This document shows positions 16,553-25,230 of a stretch of 45,817 nt of DNA, piece after piece. The position numbers and the translations under genes were made by a program. The stretch lies in NCBI GenBank assembly GCA_017435865.1, contig JAFSEF010000090.1, forward strand, positions 1 to 45,817, in the 5' to 3' direction. The DNA comes from Clostridia bacterium. Lineage in GTDB: Bacteria; Bacillota; Clostridia; Oscillospirales; Acutalibacteraceae. The notes beneath the pieces were generated by a model. The model was not told the DNA's origin. It saw only the letters and a list, made by a program, of their open reading frames with translations, and did no database searches. Each line of letters starts with the position of its first letter. Position 1 is the stretch's first letter.

Positions 16553-17694
16553 TGAAAACATATAATTTCAAACCCGTTACAGATTACATTGAAAATGTTC
16601 TGCACAAAGAAAAAGGGGTTCCGTCCTGTGACATTCTGATTTACAAAAACCATGAACCCGTGCTGCGTTTTTTCTGCGGTCATTCGGATTATGAAAACAA
16701 AACACCGCTCAACGGCAATGAAATTTATAACATATATTCCTGTACAAAGGTTATGACCTGTACGGCTGCCATGCAGCTTGTTGAACGCGGCATCATCGGT
16801 CTTGATGATCCCGTTTCGAAGTATCTGCCTGCTTACGAAAATGCTTTTGTGATAAAGGACGGCAAGCAAACAAAGGTCAGCCGCCCCATGACCATTCGAC
16901 ACTTGTTCACAATGAGTGGTGGTCTTGATTACGACACAAAAAAGCAACCGATCCTCGACCTGCTTTCAGCTAAACCCGATGCCGGAACGGTCGAAATAGC
17001 AAACTCCTTTGCTCTTTCACCCTTGCAGTTTGAGCCCGGTGAAAAATTCCGCTACTCACTCTGCCATGATGTTTTGGGTGCCGTTGTGGAAGTCGCTTCA
17101 GGGATGCGGTTTTCGGAGTATCTGCAGCAGAACATTCTGCAGCCGTTGGAGTTAAAAAGAACCGGCTTTGTGATTTCCGAAGACGAAAAAGGTAACATCG
17201 TCGCACAGTACAGACACTGCGGCAACGGCAAAATTGCCCCCGTTTCGCTGTTCAGGGACACAAACCTGCCTGCCACCTATGAAAGCGGCGGCGGTGGACT
17301 TTATACCTGCGTGGAGGACTACGCAACATTTGTCGATGCACTCGCCAACGGCGGTGTCGGTAAAAACGGAAACCGTATTATAAAAACACAAACGATCGAC
17401 CTGATGCGTACAGAGCAACTGTCTGCCTGCACAAAAGACAGCACATTCAGCTGTGCCGCAGGTCCGGGCTACGGGTATGCACTCGGCATGCGTACGCTCA
17501 TTGACAAAGCAACCGGTGCAAAAAGCAACCTCGGTGAATTTGGTTGGGACGGTGCGGCAGGTGCGTATACACTGATGGATCCTGCACACGGACTTGCAAT
17601 CTTTTTTGCCATGCACGTGCTCGGCTGGCCCGATATGATCGGTTTCGGACATGCTCCGATCCGTGATCTTACTTATGAAGCACTCGGACTCTGA
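16552..17694 (+). CDS. Serine hydrolase, beta-lactamase class C / esterase family
   Basis: A 380-residue member of the class C beta-lactamase / penicillin-binding fold. The nucleophile motif SxxK is S63-C-T-K66, the tyrosine motif is in the RYSLCHD region, and the third motif is replaced by FGWDGAAG, as in EstB-like esterases and D-aminopeptidases. There is no signal peptide or lipobox, so an intracellular esterase or peptidase is more likely than an antibiotic-resistance enzyme. It is translationally coupled to the EEP gene and followed within 13 nt by the esterase gene. Confidence 0.88.
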   Translation: MKTYNFKPVTDYIENVLHKEKGVPSCDILIYKNHEPVLRFFCGHSDYENKTPLNGNEIYNIYSCTKVMTCTAAMQLVERGIIGLDDPVSKYLPAYENAFVIKDGKQTKVSRPMTIRHLFTMSGGLDYDTKKQPILDLLSAKPDAGTVEIANSFALSPLQFEPGEKFRYSLCHDVLGAVVEVASGMRFSEYLQQNILQPLELKRTGFVISEDEKGNIVAQYRHCGNGKIAPVSLFRDTNLPATYESGGGGLYTCVEDYATFVDALANGGVGKNGNRIIKTQTIDLMRTEQLSACTKDSTFSCAAGPGYGYALGMRTLIDKATGAKSNLGEFGWDGAAGAYTLMDPAHGLAIFFAMHVLGWPDMIGFGHAPIRDLTYEALGL

Positions 17695-17707
17695 AAGGAG
17701 AAAAAAA

Positions 17708-18709
17708 ATGAAAATCGTTCATCCGCTTTTGATTGAGCAACAAAAAGCCGCCGCCATGCAACCGAAGCTGCGTTATGACGGCAAAACAGATTTTACTGAA
17801 TGGCAAAAGCAGGGAAAAGAAAAGCTGGCAGAACTGCTCGGCATGCACAATATGAAAACCTGTGACCTGCTGTTTGATAAAGAGTACGAAACAGAAGAAA
17901 ACGGAGTCAAAGAAATCCGCTTTACATTTCAGAGTGAAGAGGGTTATTTTGTCCCCTGTCACCTTGTGTATCCTGCCGATGCAAAAGAACCGCTGCCTTT
18001 GATGGTCTGTCTGCAAGGGCATTCCACCGGCATGCACAACTCCCTCGGCAGGCCGAAATATGAAGGCGATGCCGATTCCATCGGTCCGAATGTACGCGAT
18101 TTCTGCGTGCAGGCGGTAAAACGCGGATTTGCGGCCATTGCCATGGAGCAGCGTTGCTTCGGCGAATGCGGTGGCACACCGCGACCCGATTGCTACGCCA
18201 CCGCCATGGTTTCCATCTGCAACGGCAGAACGCTCATCGGCGAACGTGTATGGGATGTCAGCCGTCTGCTTGATACAGTCGAAGCACAATTCCCCTTTAT
18301 TGATAAAAACCGTTTTTACTGTATGGGGAATTCCGGTGGCGGCACGGCAACGATCTATTCGACCGTACTGGAAGACCGCATCAAAGCTGCCATTCCCTCT
18401 TGTGCGATCTGCACGTATTCGGCATCCATTCTTGCCATGTATCACTGCTCGTGCAACTACATTCCGCAGATCACGCAGTGGTTTGACATGGGCGATCTGT
18501 GCGGCTTGTGTGCACCGCGTCCGTTGCTTGTGGTCAACGGCAGTGAGGATAGTATTTTCCCCATTGACGGTGCAAAAGAATGTGTGGCTCTTGCCAAGGA
18601 ATTATACAAAACGGCGGGTGCCGAACAGAATGTGCAGCATTGTATCGGCAACGGCGGACACCGCTATTATGCGGACGAAGCATGGCCGGTGTTTATGGAT
18701 ATGATATAA
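17708..18709 (+). CDS. Alpha/beta hydrolase, acetyl-xylan-esterase-like
   Basis: A 333-residue alpha/beta hydrolase. The nucleophile is Ser209 in GNSGGG, the acid is in NGSEDSIFP, and the His is in GNGGHRYY near the end. The oxyanion segment LQGHSTGMH (103-111) and the tandem EQRCFGECGG are typical of the Abhydrolase_7 / acetyl xylan esterase group. No signal peptide is present, which suggests deacylation of imported oligosaccharides. GAAAGGAG precedes ATG 17708, which I chose over an upstream TTG. It is the last gene of the hydrolase operon, with a terminator at 18719. Confidence 0.85.
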   Translation: MKIVHPLLIEQQKAAAMQPKLRYDGKTDFTEWQKQGKEKLAELLGMHNMKTCDLLFDKEYETEENGVKEIRFTFQSEEGYFVPCHLVYPADAKEPLPLMVCLQGHSTGMHNSLGRPKYEGDADSIGPNVRDFCVQAVKRGFAAIAMEQRCFGECGGTPRPDCYATAMVSICNGRTLIGERVWDVSRLLDTVEAQFPFIDKNRFYCMGNSGGGTATIYSTVLEDRIKAAIPSCAICTYSASILAMYHCSCNYIPQITQWFDMGDLCGLCAPRPLLVVNGSEDSIFPIDGAKECVALAKELYKTAGAEQNVQHCIGNGGHRYYADEAWPVFMDMI

Positions 18710-18718
18710 CCCCAAAAT

Positions 18719-18748
18719 AAGGACTTACCGCTTTCGCAGTAAGTCCTT
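18719..18748. terminator. Bidirectional terminator between convergent genes
   Basis: The 10-bp stem AAGGACTTAC (18719-18728) / GTAAGTCCTT (18739-18748) separates the esterase gene (+) and the Nudix gene (-). Confidence 0.8.
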
Positions 18749-18752
18749 TGCT

Positions 18753-19298
18753 TTATTGCCTCTGCAGATACAAATATGCTTTGAGCAGTGCTGTCTGGGT
18801 TTTTCCGTCTTTGATTTCACCATTCATGATTTTTTCAACGAGCGTTGTCAGCGGCACTTTTTCGACCCCGACAAATTCGTCATCATCCAGATTCTGTTTC
18901 CCTTGCGAAAGTCCCGTAGCAAGATACATATGAATGATTTCGTCCGAATACGCACAGGTCGGATAAAATTCGCCGAGATAAATCATGTTCTCTGCCGTAT
19001 ACCCTGTTTCTTCCTGCAATTCACGCAATGCTGCCTGCAGGTGCGGTTCTTCTTTGGAATCGAGTTTACCGGCAGGAATTTCGGTAAGAACAGCATGGAA
19101 CGGATAACGGTACTGTTTTTCGATGATCACATTACCCTGTTCATCCACAGGCACAACACAGGCGGCACCGACGTGTTTGATGTATTCACGGGTTGATGTG
19201 TGACCATTCGGCAATTCGACGGAATCGCTGTAAACATGAAGCAGTTTTCCTGCGAATACTTTTTTTGAATCTATTTCTTTTTCAACAAGATTCTGCAT
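18753..19298 (-). CDS. nudF: ADP-ribose pyrophosphatase (Nudix)
   Basis: Hydrolyses ADP-ribose to AMP and ribose-5-phosphate. The 181-residue product carries a complete Nudix box, GKLDSKEEPHLQAALRELQE continuing ETGY (G-x5-E-x7-R-E-U-x-E-E-x-G-U), and the upstream EYIKHVGAACVVPV strand typical of NudF. The start is ATG 19298, with GAGGAG 7 nt upstream; the earlier ATG overlaps that site. It lies 49 bp downstream of the symporter gene and could be co-transcribed past the weak hairpin at 19320. Confidence 0.93.
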   Translation of the reverse strand: MQNLVEKEIDSKKVFAGKLLHVYSDSVELPNGHTSTREYIKHVGAACVVPVDEQGNVIIEKQYRYPFHAVLTEIPAGKLDSKEEPHLQAALRELQEETGYTAENMIYLGEFYPTCAYSDEIIHMYLATGLSQGKQNLDDDEFVGVEKVPLTTLVEKIMNGEIKDGKTQTALLKAYLYLQRQ

Positions 19299-19319
19299 TG
19301 TATATCTCCTCATAAGACA

Positions 19320-19339
19320 GGGCTGCCCGAAGACAGCCC
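19320..19339 (-). terminator. Weak hairpin between symporter and Nudix genes
   Basis: GGGCTG and CAGCCC (19334-19339 and 19320-19325) form a short GC stem on the minus strand, but no T-run follows. It is more likely an attenuator or mRNA-stability element than a full terminator. Confidence 0.4.
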
Positions 19340-19346
19340 CTCATTT

Positions 19347-21725
19347 TTATTTCTTTTTCTTTGCTGCTTTTTCAGCTTTGAGTTTTGCTGCGTATTCTTC
19401 ACTTGCGGCTTTTTCAGCGGCATCCTTTGCAAGACGGTCAGCATATTCCTTTTCGACACGTGCTTTGGATTCTTCATACTGTGCATAAATTTCATCGTAA
19501 TGACGGTAATTTTCCTGCTGAATAAGAAGCTTTTTCGCAGCCAGATAGGGCTTTGCGGCACGATTGTAAAGAGAATACTGTTTTTCTGCCCTTTTAATTT
19601 CAGCTTTGATTTCACTTCTTACACGTTTAAGAGAAGCGAGTTCTTCTTTTTTGGCAGCGGCAAGTTCGGAATCATTGGCTTCTCTTGCCTGCTTAAGAGC
19701 AGCAATGGCAGCTTTGATTTCAGTATCTTTTTCTGCTTCAAGAGCAAACAGTTTCTCATAGGAATCCATATCAAATTCACTGATACCATCGGGATAATAC
19801 TTTGCGATCAGCTTTTTGGCAACGGCAACACCGCGGACCTGTTCAATAGCTGCATTGCGGATTTCTTTTTCTTCCTGTGTTTTTTTCGGCAGCTTCTTTG
19901 CATCTGCAAGAGAACCGACATCAACCCCCGTAAAACCATTCAAACCGGCAGAAACCAGCTGCTTTGCAACGGCAACATCAGCTTTGCCCTGTGCAGATTC
20001 AAAACGGTTCATTTCACGCATGACAAACTGTGCAATTTCAATTTTTTCGTTGTCAGATTTCTTTTCTTTATAAGCGGCTTTTGCCTGTTTGTAAGCATCT
20101 TTGCCGTCTTTTTTTGCGGCTTTGACTTCCTTTTTGTTAAGAACATGAGGCGTTCTGTCAACATAACTCTTGGCTTCTTCAATGATTTCAATGGTTTCCA
20201 CAAGAGCAGCATCATTGAGAACATTGTTGCCGAAGTCTTCAAACATAGCACGGATTTTGAGCACCTGCACCATGGCTTTCTGCCGAAGTTCCGTCAGGTC
20301 ATAGAAGAAGAAAGGCAGAACATTGAGTGCAGCACCGATAACGGAAGCAACAACCATAACACTGCAGATGGAACGGAAATAGTCTGTGTTATAAAGCACA
20401 TCATATACGTTGGAATAACCGAGAGATGCGGCGACACTTTCGTTCAGACCGTAATGTTCCTGAATGCTCGGCAGAACAGAGCTTGTGATCATGGTGACAA
20501 TGCTGCCGATCAAACCGACGGCAACAAACATGCCGTCAATTCTTTCGCCCGTGATATACTGCTGATAGTCACGGATATCTGCATTCAGACTGGGAGTAAG
20601 AATATGACCGAGTTGCGTAGCCATGGTATTGACAAATACGCAGACAAGAAGCAACCAAATGATCTTGCTCATATCACCGTAGTTGATAATCGGCAACATC
20701 ACAAGAATAAACATGATGTTCAACAAATTCGAGAACACAAGCATATTCCGCTTACCGATGGCACGGATCATAAACGGTGCAAACATCATCGGCCACAGAG
20801 AAGCGTTACCCGAAATCAATGTGATGAGTGAATACTGTCCTGCTTCACAGGCATTCTGATAGTTATAAAGCCAGCCGATAATGTTGGCAAAGGAGTTTTC
20901 GAGGAAACCGAGCCAACCTGCAAGGGATATAATCCAGAAATACTTGTTTCTTGCAACAGCACGAAGTGCATCAATAAAACGCATGGTATGCACGTGCGTT
21001 TTTGCCTGCACGATTTTTTCTTCTGTGTTGACATAAATCAGGATGGACATCAACAGACCCAGAATGATAAACGCCGGATAGACAAGTCGCATAACACGCA
21101 GATCATACAGTTTGTTTTCACCTGTGATCAATCTTGCAAGCACGGGCAGGATTGCATTTGCGATGGTCGGTGCAAATGAGTCAATAATCGTCTTGATGGA
21201 GCAGACGTCACTGCGTTCAATGGTATTCGGAGAAAGAACATTCAGTATACTTTCATTTGCATCATAGAAGAAATTGTAAAAGAACTGGAATGCAATATTA
21301 AACAGCAACACAACGACACATTTCTGCCATTCGACCATGCTGTCATACGGCATCCAACAAAATCCGATTGCAAGCAATGCGGTCGGAATGCCCATTGTGA
21401 GAATGTAAGGACGATACTTACCTTTTTTACTGCGGGCACTGTCAATCAGATTCGCACGCAGCGTTGTCAGCGGAAATCCCGATGCAATTGCGATAACATA
21501 AATCAGATACAGCTTTGAAGGTGAAATACCGATGGTGTTACCGATCAGGGTATTACCGACATAAAGGATCATATTCTGCACACAGTAGGTAACAAATTTG
21601 ACACCCATGCTGCCCACTGACAAAGATACGATTTCTTTGAAGTTCATGTAGCGACCGTAAGGCGGCGTTTTCCAGTACAGACGCAGCATATCCAGTCCGT
21701 TTACGATTTTTTGTTTGACATTCAA
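19347..21725 (-). CDS. GPH/MelB-type sugar symporter with a long charged C-terminal tail
   Basis: The first 490 or so residues form a major-facilitator transporter of the glycoside-pentoside-hexuronide type, with about 12 helices and the family's Asp-rich inner loops (NLIDSARSKKGKYRPY, SLNADIRDYQQY). They are followed by about 300 residues of Lys/Glu/Ala-rich helical, coiled-coil-like sequence ending in AKKKK, which normal symporters of 450-500 residues lack. No stop or frameshift separates the two. The best start is TTG 21725, 8 nt after GGAGGG; another TTG six bases earlier is possible. It is divergent from the glycoside operon and is its likely importer. The tail's function is unknown. Confidence 0.85.
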   Translation of the reverse strand: MNVKQKIVNGLDMLRLYWKTPPYGRYMNFKEIVSLSVGSMGVKFVTYCVQNMILYVGNTLIGNTIGISPSKLYLIYVIAIASGFPLTTLRANLIDSARSKKGKYRPYILTMGIPTALLAIGFCWMPYDSMVEWQKCVVVLLFNIAFQFFYNFFYDANESILNVLSPNTIERSDVCSIKTIIDSFAPTIANAILPVLARLITGENKLYDLRVMRLVYPAFIILGLLMSILIYVNTEEKIVQAKTHVHTMRFIDALRAVARNKYFWIISLAGWLGFLENSFANIIGWLYNYQNACEAGQYSLITLISGNASLWPMMFAPFMIRAIGKRNMLVFSNLLNIMFILVMLPIINYGDMSKIIWLLLVCVFVNTMATQLGHILTPSLNADIRDYQQYITGERIDGMFVAVGLIGSIVTMITSSVLPSIQEHYGLNESVAASLGYSNVYDVLYNTDYFRSICSVMVVASVIGAALNVLPFFFYDLTELRQKAMVQVLKIRAMFEDFGNNVLNDAALVETIEIIEEAKSYVDRTPHVLNKKEVKAAKKDGKDAYKQAKAAYKEKKSDNEKIEIAQFVMREMNRFESAQGKADVAVAKQLVSAGLNGFTGVDVGSLADAKKLPKKTQEEKEIRNAAIEQVRGVAVAKKLIAKYYPDGISEFDMDSYEKLFALEAEKDTEIKAAIAALKQAREANDSELAAAKKEELASLKRVRSEIKAEIKRAEKQYSLYNRAAKPYLAAKKLLIQQENYRHYDEIYAQYEESKARVEKEYADRLAKDAAEKAASEEYAAKLKAEKAAKKKK

Positions 21726-21753
21726 GTTCAAATCCCTCCGTTACTTTTCTTTG

Positions 21754-21832
21754 CAAATGCAAAACACAGTTGTTGACAAATGCAAATGGCTCATTTATAA
21801 TTTAATATAACAAAAAAACAGATTAAACGCAA
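21754..21832. promoter_or_regulatory. Overlapping head-on promoters with direct-repeat operator
   Basis: The plus promoter is a perfect TTGACA (21773-21778), 17 bp, TATAAT (21796-21801). The minus promoter has TTGCGT (21827-21832), 17 bp, TATATT (21804-21809). The two -10 boxes are only 2 bp apart, so one polymerase would exclude the other. The direct repeat CAAATGCAAA occurs at 21754-21763 and 21777-21786, a 23-bp period, with the second copy over the plus -35. It probably binds a regulator that switches symporter and catabolic genes. Confidence 0.65.
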
Positions 21833-21869
21833 CAGCTTCTTCAATATTTGTGCAAACTAAACAATATAC

Positions 21870-21888
21870 GGTGTCATTTTTTGACACC
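21870..21888 (+). promoter_or_regulatory. Leader hairpin before the glycoside operon
   Basis: The perfect 7-bp stem GGTGTCA / TGACACC with a T5 loop lies 5 nt before the ribosome site GAGGGAG. It may shield the 5' end or modulate translation. Confidence 0.5.
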
Positions 21889-21907
21889 TGCAGAGGGAGA
21901 GATTTTT

Positions 21908-22486
21908 ATGGAAAACATTGAGTTGATGAAAAGAGCAAAAACATACATACAAGCCCTTGCAAACGGTACCGATCCTTTTACGGGAGAGGAAATTTCCGAT
22001 GACAGCGTCATCAACAATGTCCGCATGAGCCGCTGTTTTTTCTATGTAGCGGATATACTCGAAAAAGTCATTGCAAACGGTGGCGAAGTCAGCAAAACCT
22101 ATACCGCAAAACCTGCCGCTTACACACCGCTGACAGATGAAATAATCAACACGTTTTCATACAGCGACGATCCGATGGGAATCAACAACATCGTCAAAAC
22201 GCTGCGTGAAATGCTCGGAGAAAACCGCAAACCGCTTTCCGCCGTGCAAATTACAGCATGGTTGGTTAACGAGGGGTATCTGATCGAAAACATACGCGGC
22301 GGCAAACGCGAAAAAATTGCATCTGCAAAGGGAAACGCCCTCGGGATCACTGTCAAAGAGGGCACAAACATACAAACAGGTGTCCCCTACCGCATGAATT
22401 TGTATAACAGAAAAGCACAACAGTTTATTCTGCAATCGCACAACCGGATTCTCAAAGAGCTATCCGAAAGGGAGGAGAATACATGA
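21908..22486 (+). CDS. Conserved hypothetical protein, first gene of glycoside operon
   Basis: A 192-residue soluble protein whose family I do not recognise. The N-terminal half (MENIELMKRAKTYIQALA, GTDPFTGEEISDD, NNVRMSRCFFYVADIL) is helical and looks like a conserved domain. The C-terminal half (REMLGENRKPLSAVQI, LVNEGYL, then GKREKIASAKGNALGI) resembles a winged-helix-like 'LxxxG' segment and may bind nucleic acid. It could therefore be the operon's regulator, but that is a guess. ATG 21908 follows GAGGGAG. The stop overlaps the SDR start by 4 nt. Confidence 0.7.
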   Translation: MENIELMKRAKTYIQALANGTDPFTGEEISDDSVINNVRMSRCFFYVADILEKVIANGGEVSKTYTAKPAAYTPLTDEIINTFSYSDDPMGINNIVKTLREMLGENRKPLSAVQITAWLVNEGYLIENIRGGKREKIASAKGNALGITVKEGTNIQTGVPYRMNLYNRKAQQFILQSHNRILKELSEREENT

Positions 22487-23271
22487 AAGTTGCCATTGTA
22501 ACAGGCGGCAGCAGCGGCATCGGACTTGCCTGCTGTGAAAAGTTTTTGCAAAACGGATACAAAGTTTATGAGTACAGCCGTAAAAACGGCAGTGACAATA
22601 AAGATATCATCCACATCAAAGCCGATGTGACAGACGAACAGAGTGTTGAACAAGCCGTAAAAACCGTTTTTGAAGCAGAAGGAAGAATCGATATTCTTGT
22701 CAACAACGCAGGCTTCGGCATTGCAGGCAGCATTGAAGAAACCGCCCTTGCCGATGCCAAAAAGCAGTTTGATGTCAACTTTTTCGGCACAGTGCTGTGC
22801 TCACAAAAAGTGCTGCCGTATATGCGAAAGCAGGGCTTCGGCAGAATCGTGAACATCAGCAGCATGGCAGCACCTCTTGCCATCCCCTTTCAGGCCTTTT
22901 ATTCGGCAAGCAAGGCAGCGGTCAATTCACTGACTCTCTCGATGCAAAATGAAGTAAAGCCCTTCGGAATTACCGTCTGTGCGGTGATGCCGGGCGATGT
23001 AAAAACAGGATTCACCGCAGCAAGAGAAAAAAACAGTACCGATTCCGCTTACAAGGATGTGCTTGCTCGCAGTCTGTCCGTAATGGAGCATGACGAGCAA
23101 AACGGTATGCCTGCTGCAGCCATTGCAGATGCCGTTTACAAAGCTGCAACAACCAAAAATCCAAAACCACTGTCCACCAAAAGCACACAGTACCATCTGT
23201 TTGCCGTTCTTTCAAAACTTTTACCGACAAGCCTTGTCAATCGCATTGTCGGAATGATATATGCAAAATAA
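22483..23271 (+). CDS. Short-chain dehydrogenase/reductase (SDR)
   Basis: A 262-residue classical SDR. The cofactor motif TGGSSGIG is near residue 7, NNAG near 75, and the catalytic Ser-Tyr-Lys set is in NISSMAA and FYSASKAAV. The C-terminal VMPGDVKTGF follows the usual pattern. Such enzymes oxidise or reduce a hydroxyl group with NAD(P)H. Translational coupling on both sides (ATGA overlap upstream, 15 nt to the next gene) places it in the glycoside operon, where it may recycle cofactor or reduce a keto-sugar. Confidence 0.93.
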   Translation: MKVAIVTGGSSGIGLACCEKFLQNGYKVYEYSRKNGSDNKDIIHIKADVTDEQSVEQAVKTVFEAEGRIDILVNNAGFGIAGSIEETALADAKKQFDVNFFGTVLCSQKVLPYMRKQGFGRIVNISSMAAPLAIPFQAFYSASKAAVNSLTLSMQNEVKPFGITVCAVMPGDVKTGFTAAREKNSTDSAYKDVLARSLSVMEHDEQNGMPAAAIADAVYKAATTKNPKPLSTKSTQYHLFAVLSKLLPTSLVNRIVGMIYAK

Positions 23272-23286
23272 CAGGAGAAAGAAAAT

Positions 23287-25230
23287 ATGATTTTAAGAGC
23301 ACCAAGCAATCCGCTGATTACCGTAGATCCTTATTTTTCGGTCTGGAGTCCGTCCGATAAGCTGACCGACTCTGTCACCGTGCACTGGACAGGCAAGCCT
23401 AACACCATTGTGGGCACGGCTGAAATTGACGGCACCGTTTACCGTTTTCTCGGCAAGGAAAGCAATGAAGACGATTCCCCTGTCATGAAGCAGGTAAAAA
23501 GAGACTGCAACGCCCTTTCAACCACCTATGTTTTTGAAGAAGCCAACATCCGCCTGACTGCTGTTTTCACAAGCAGTCTACTGTTGGACGATCTGAAAAC
23601 CGCAAGCCGTCCCGTGAGCTACTTAAGAATCACCACTGAGCCGCTTGACGGTCAGGCACATTGCATCAAGGTTAAAATTGCAGCAAGTGAGGAGCTGTGT
23701 CTGAATTACAGAGGCAGCGAAGAAGTGATTGCCGACACCATGACATTCGACGGCATCTGTGCCGCAAAAATCGGCAGCACCACGCAGGATATTCTGTCTG
23801 TCTGCGGCGATGACCTTCGTATTGACTGGGGTTATTTTTACCTTTGCACGGATGCAGGCAACACATACACAGAAAAAAGAAAAGTTCCGTTTATGGACAA
23901 AATGCCCTGCGGGGACAGCGAAGAAATGACCTTTGTGTGCGCGGATGCAACCTTCTGCTCCGACAGTCAGGTCAGTGCACTGTTCGGATTTGCGTATGAC
24001 GACATCAGATCCATGCTCTATTTCGGCGATCAGCTTCCTTCTTTGTGGAATCACGACGGCAAAACCATTGAAACGGCCATCACCGAGGCCTTTGCCGATT
24101 ACGAAGAAGTGTATGAACGCTGCGAGGTCTTTTCTGACCGTCTGTTCATCGATGCCGTACGTGCAGGCGGTGAAAAATATGCGGAACTGCTCGAAATTGC
24201 CTACCGTCAGAGCATTGCGGCTCATAAAATCTGCGTGGACACAGACGGAGAAATTCTGTTTATCTCCAAGGAATGCTTCTCAAACGGTTGTGCGGCCACG
24301 GTGGACGTCAGCTATCCGTCCATTCCGCTGTTTTTGCTGTACAACCCCGAATTGGTACGCGGTATGATGCGTCCGATTTTCAAATATGCAAGAAGTGAGG
24401 GCTGGATTTTTGACTTTGCACCCCACGATGCAGGCTGCTATCCGCATGTCACGGGGCAGGTTTACGGCAGCAACGCACTCAAATATCAAATGCCCGTTGA
24501 GGAATGCGGCAACATGCTCGTCATGGCAACGGCTGTGACGCTTGCCGACGGCAATCTTGATTTCATCCGCGAAAATCTTGACCTGCTTGAAGCGTGGGTC
24601 AAATATCTTGAAGACAACGGCAGAGATCCTGAAAATCAGCTTTGCACCGACGACTTTGCAGGTCACCTTGCCCACAACTGCAACCTTTCCTTGAAAGCCA
24701 TCATGGGCATTACGGGACTCGGCATTCTCTACGGTCTGTTGGGTGACGAAGTGAAGAAGGCTGCAAAAATGAATCTTGCAAAAGAGCTTGCCGCAGACTG
24801 GGCAAAACGTGCTTCCAACGGTGACGGCAGCTACCGCCTTGCTTTTGACCGTCCCGACACATGGAGTATGAAGTACAACATCGTATGGGATAAACTCTGG
24901 GGTACAAATATTATGGACAAGGGTGTGATCGCATCCGAGTTTGCATCCTATGCAAAGCACGTCAATCCCTACGGCATGCCGCTTGACAACCGCGAAACCT
25001 ACACCAAGAGCGACTGGCTTGTATGGACGGCAACCCTTGCCAAGGACAGAGCCGACTTTGAAGCCTTTGTGGCTCCTCTGTGGGAGGCTTACAACCGTTC
25101 TCTTTCCCGCGTGCCGCTGACCGACTGGTATTTCACCGTCACCGCCGCAATGAGAGGATTCCAGCACCGTTCCGTGCAGGGCGGTCTGTTCATCAAATTA
25201 CTTGAATACAAAGGGCTGATGAAAATATGA
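23287..25230 (+). CDS. DUF4964/DUF4965/DUF1793 'glutaminase-like' protein
   Basis: A 647-residue protein with the domain order of fungal GtaA-type 'glutaminases'. The N-terminal region holds LRAPSNPLITVDPYFSVWS and VHWTGKPN (DUF4964-like). A central part follows (SYPSIPLFLLYNPELVRGMM, PHDAGCYPHVTGQ, MPVEECGNML, TDDFAGHLAHN; DUF4965-like). The C-terminal part is DUF1793-like (DNRETYTKSDWLVWTA). The helical toroid and conserved acids (Asp/Glu in EECGN, TDDFAGH) resemble glycoside hydrolase active sites. No signal peptide is present. Because the operon is otherwise about sugars, a glycosidase role deserves equal weight to amidase. It overlaps the next gene by 4 nt. Confidence 0.85.
   Translation: MILRAPSNPLITVDPYFSVWSPSDKLTDSVTVHWTGKPNTIVGTAEIDGTVYRFLGKESNEDDSPVMKQVKRDCNALSTTYVFEEANIRLTAVFTSSLLLDDLKTASRPVSYLRITTEPLDGQAHCIKVKIAASEELCLNYRGSEEVIADTMTFDGICAAKIGSTTQDILSVCGDDLRIDWGYFYLCTDAGNTYTEKRKVPFMDKMPCGDSEEMTFVCADATFCSDSQVSALFGFAYDDIRSMLYFGDQLPSLWNHDGKTIETAITEAFADYEEVYERCEVFSDRLFIDAVRAGGEKYAELLEIAYRQSIAAHKICVDTDGEILFISKECFSNGCAATVDVSYPSIPLFLLYNPELVRGMMRPIFKYARSEGWIFDFAPHDAGCYPHVTGQVYGSNALKYQMPVEECGNMLVMATAVTLADGNLDFIRENLDLLEAWVKYLEDNGRDPENQLCTDDFAGHLAHNCNLSLKAIMGITGLGILYGLLGDEVKKAAKMNLAKELAADWAKRASNGDGSYRLAFDRPDTWSMKYNIVWDKLWGTNIMDKGVIASEFASYAKHVNPYGMPLDNRETYTKSDWLVWTATLAKDRADFEAFVAPLWEAYNRSLSRVPLTDWYFTVTAAMRGFQHRSVQGGLFIKLLEYKGLMKI

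Noticed and set aside
16552-17694. Antibiotic-resistance beta-lactamase
   Set aside because: There is no signal peptide and the third motif is WDGAAG rather than KTG; it belongs with class C-fold esterases in a hydrolase operon.
19500-20831. 443-residue plus-strand frame opposite the symporter
   Set aside because: It is a shadow of the Lys/Glu-rich tail (Phe/Cys-rich in reverse) and has no ribosome site.
21840-21907. Possible transcription terminator at the GGTGTCA/TGACACC hairpin
   Set aside because: No T-run follows the stem; the T's are in the loop, and a good ribosome site comes straight after, so it is a leader hairpin.
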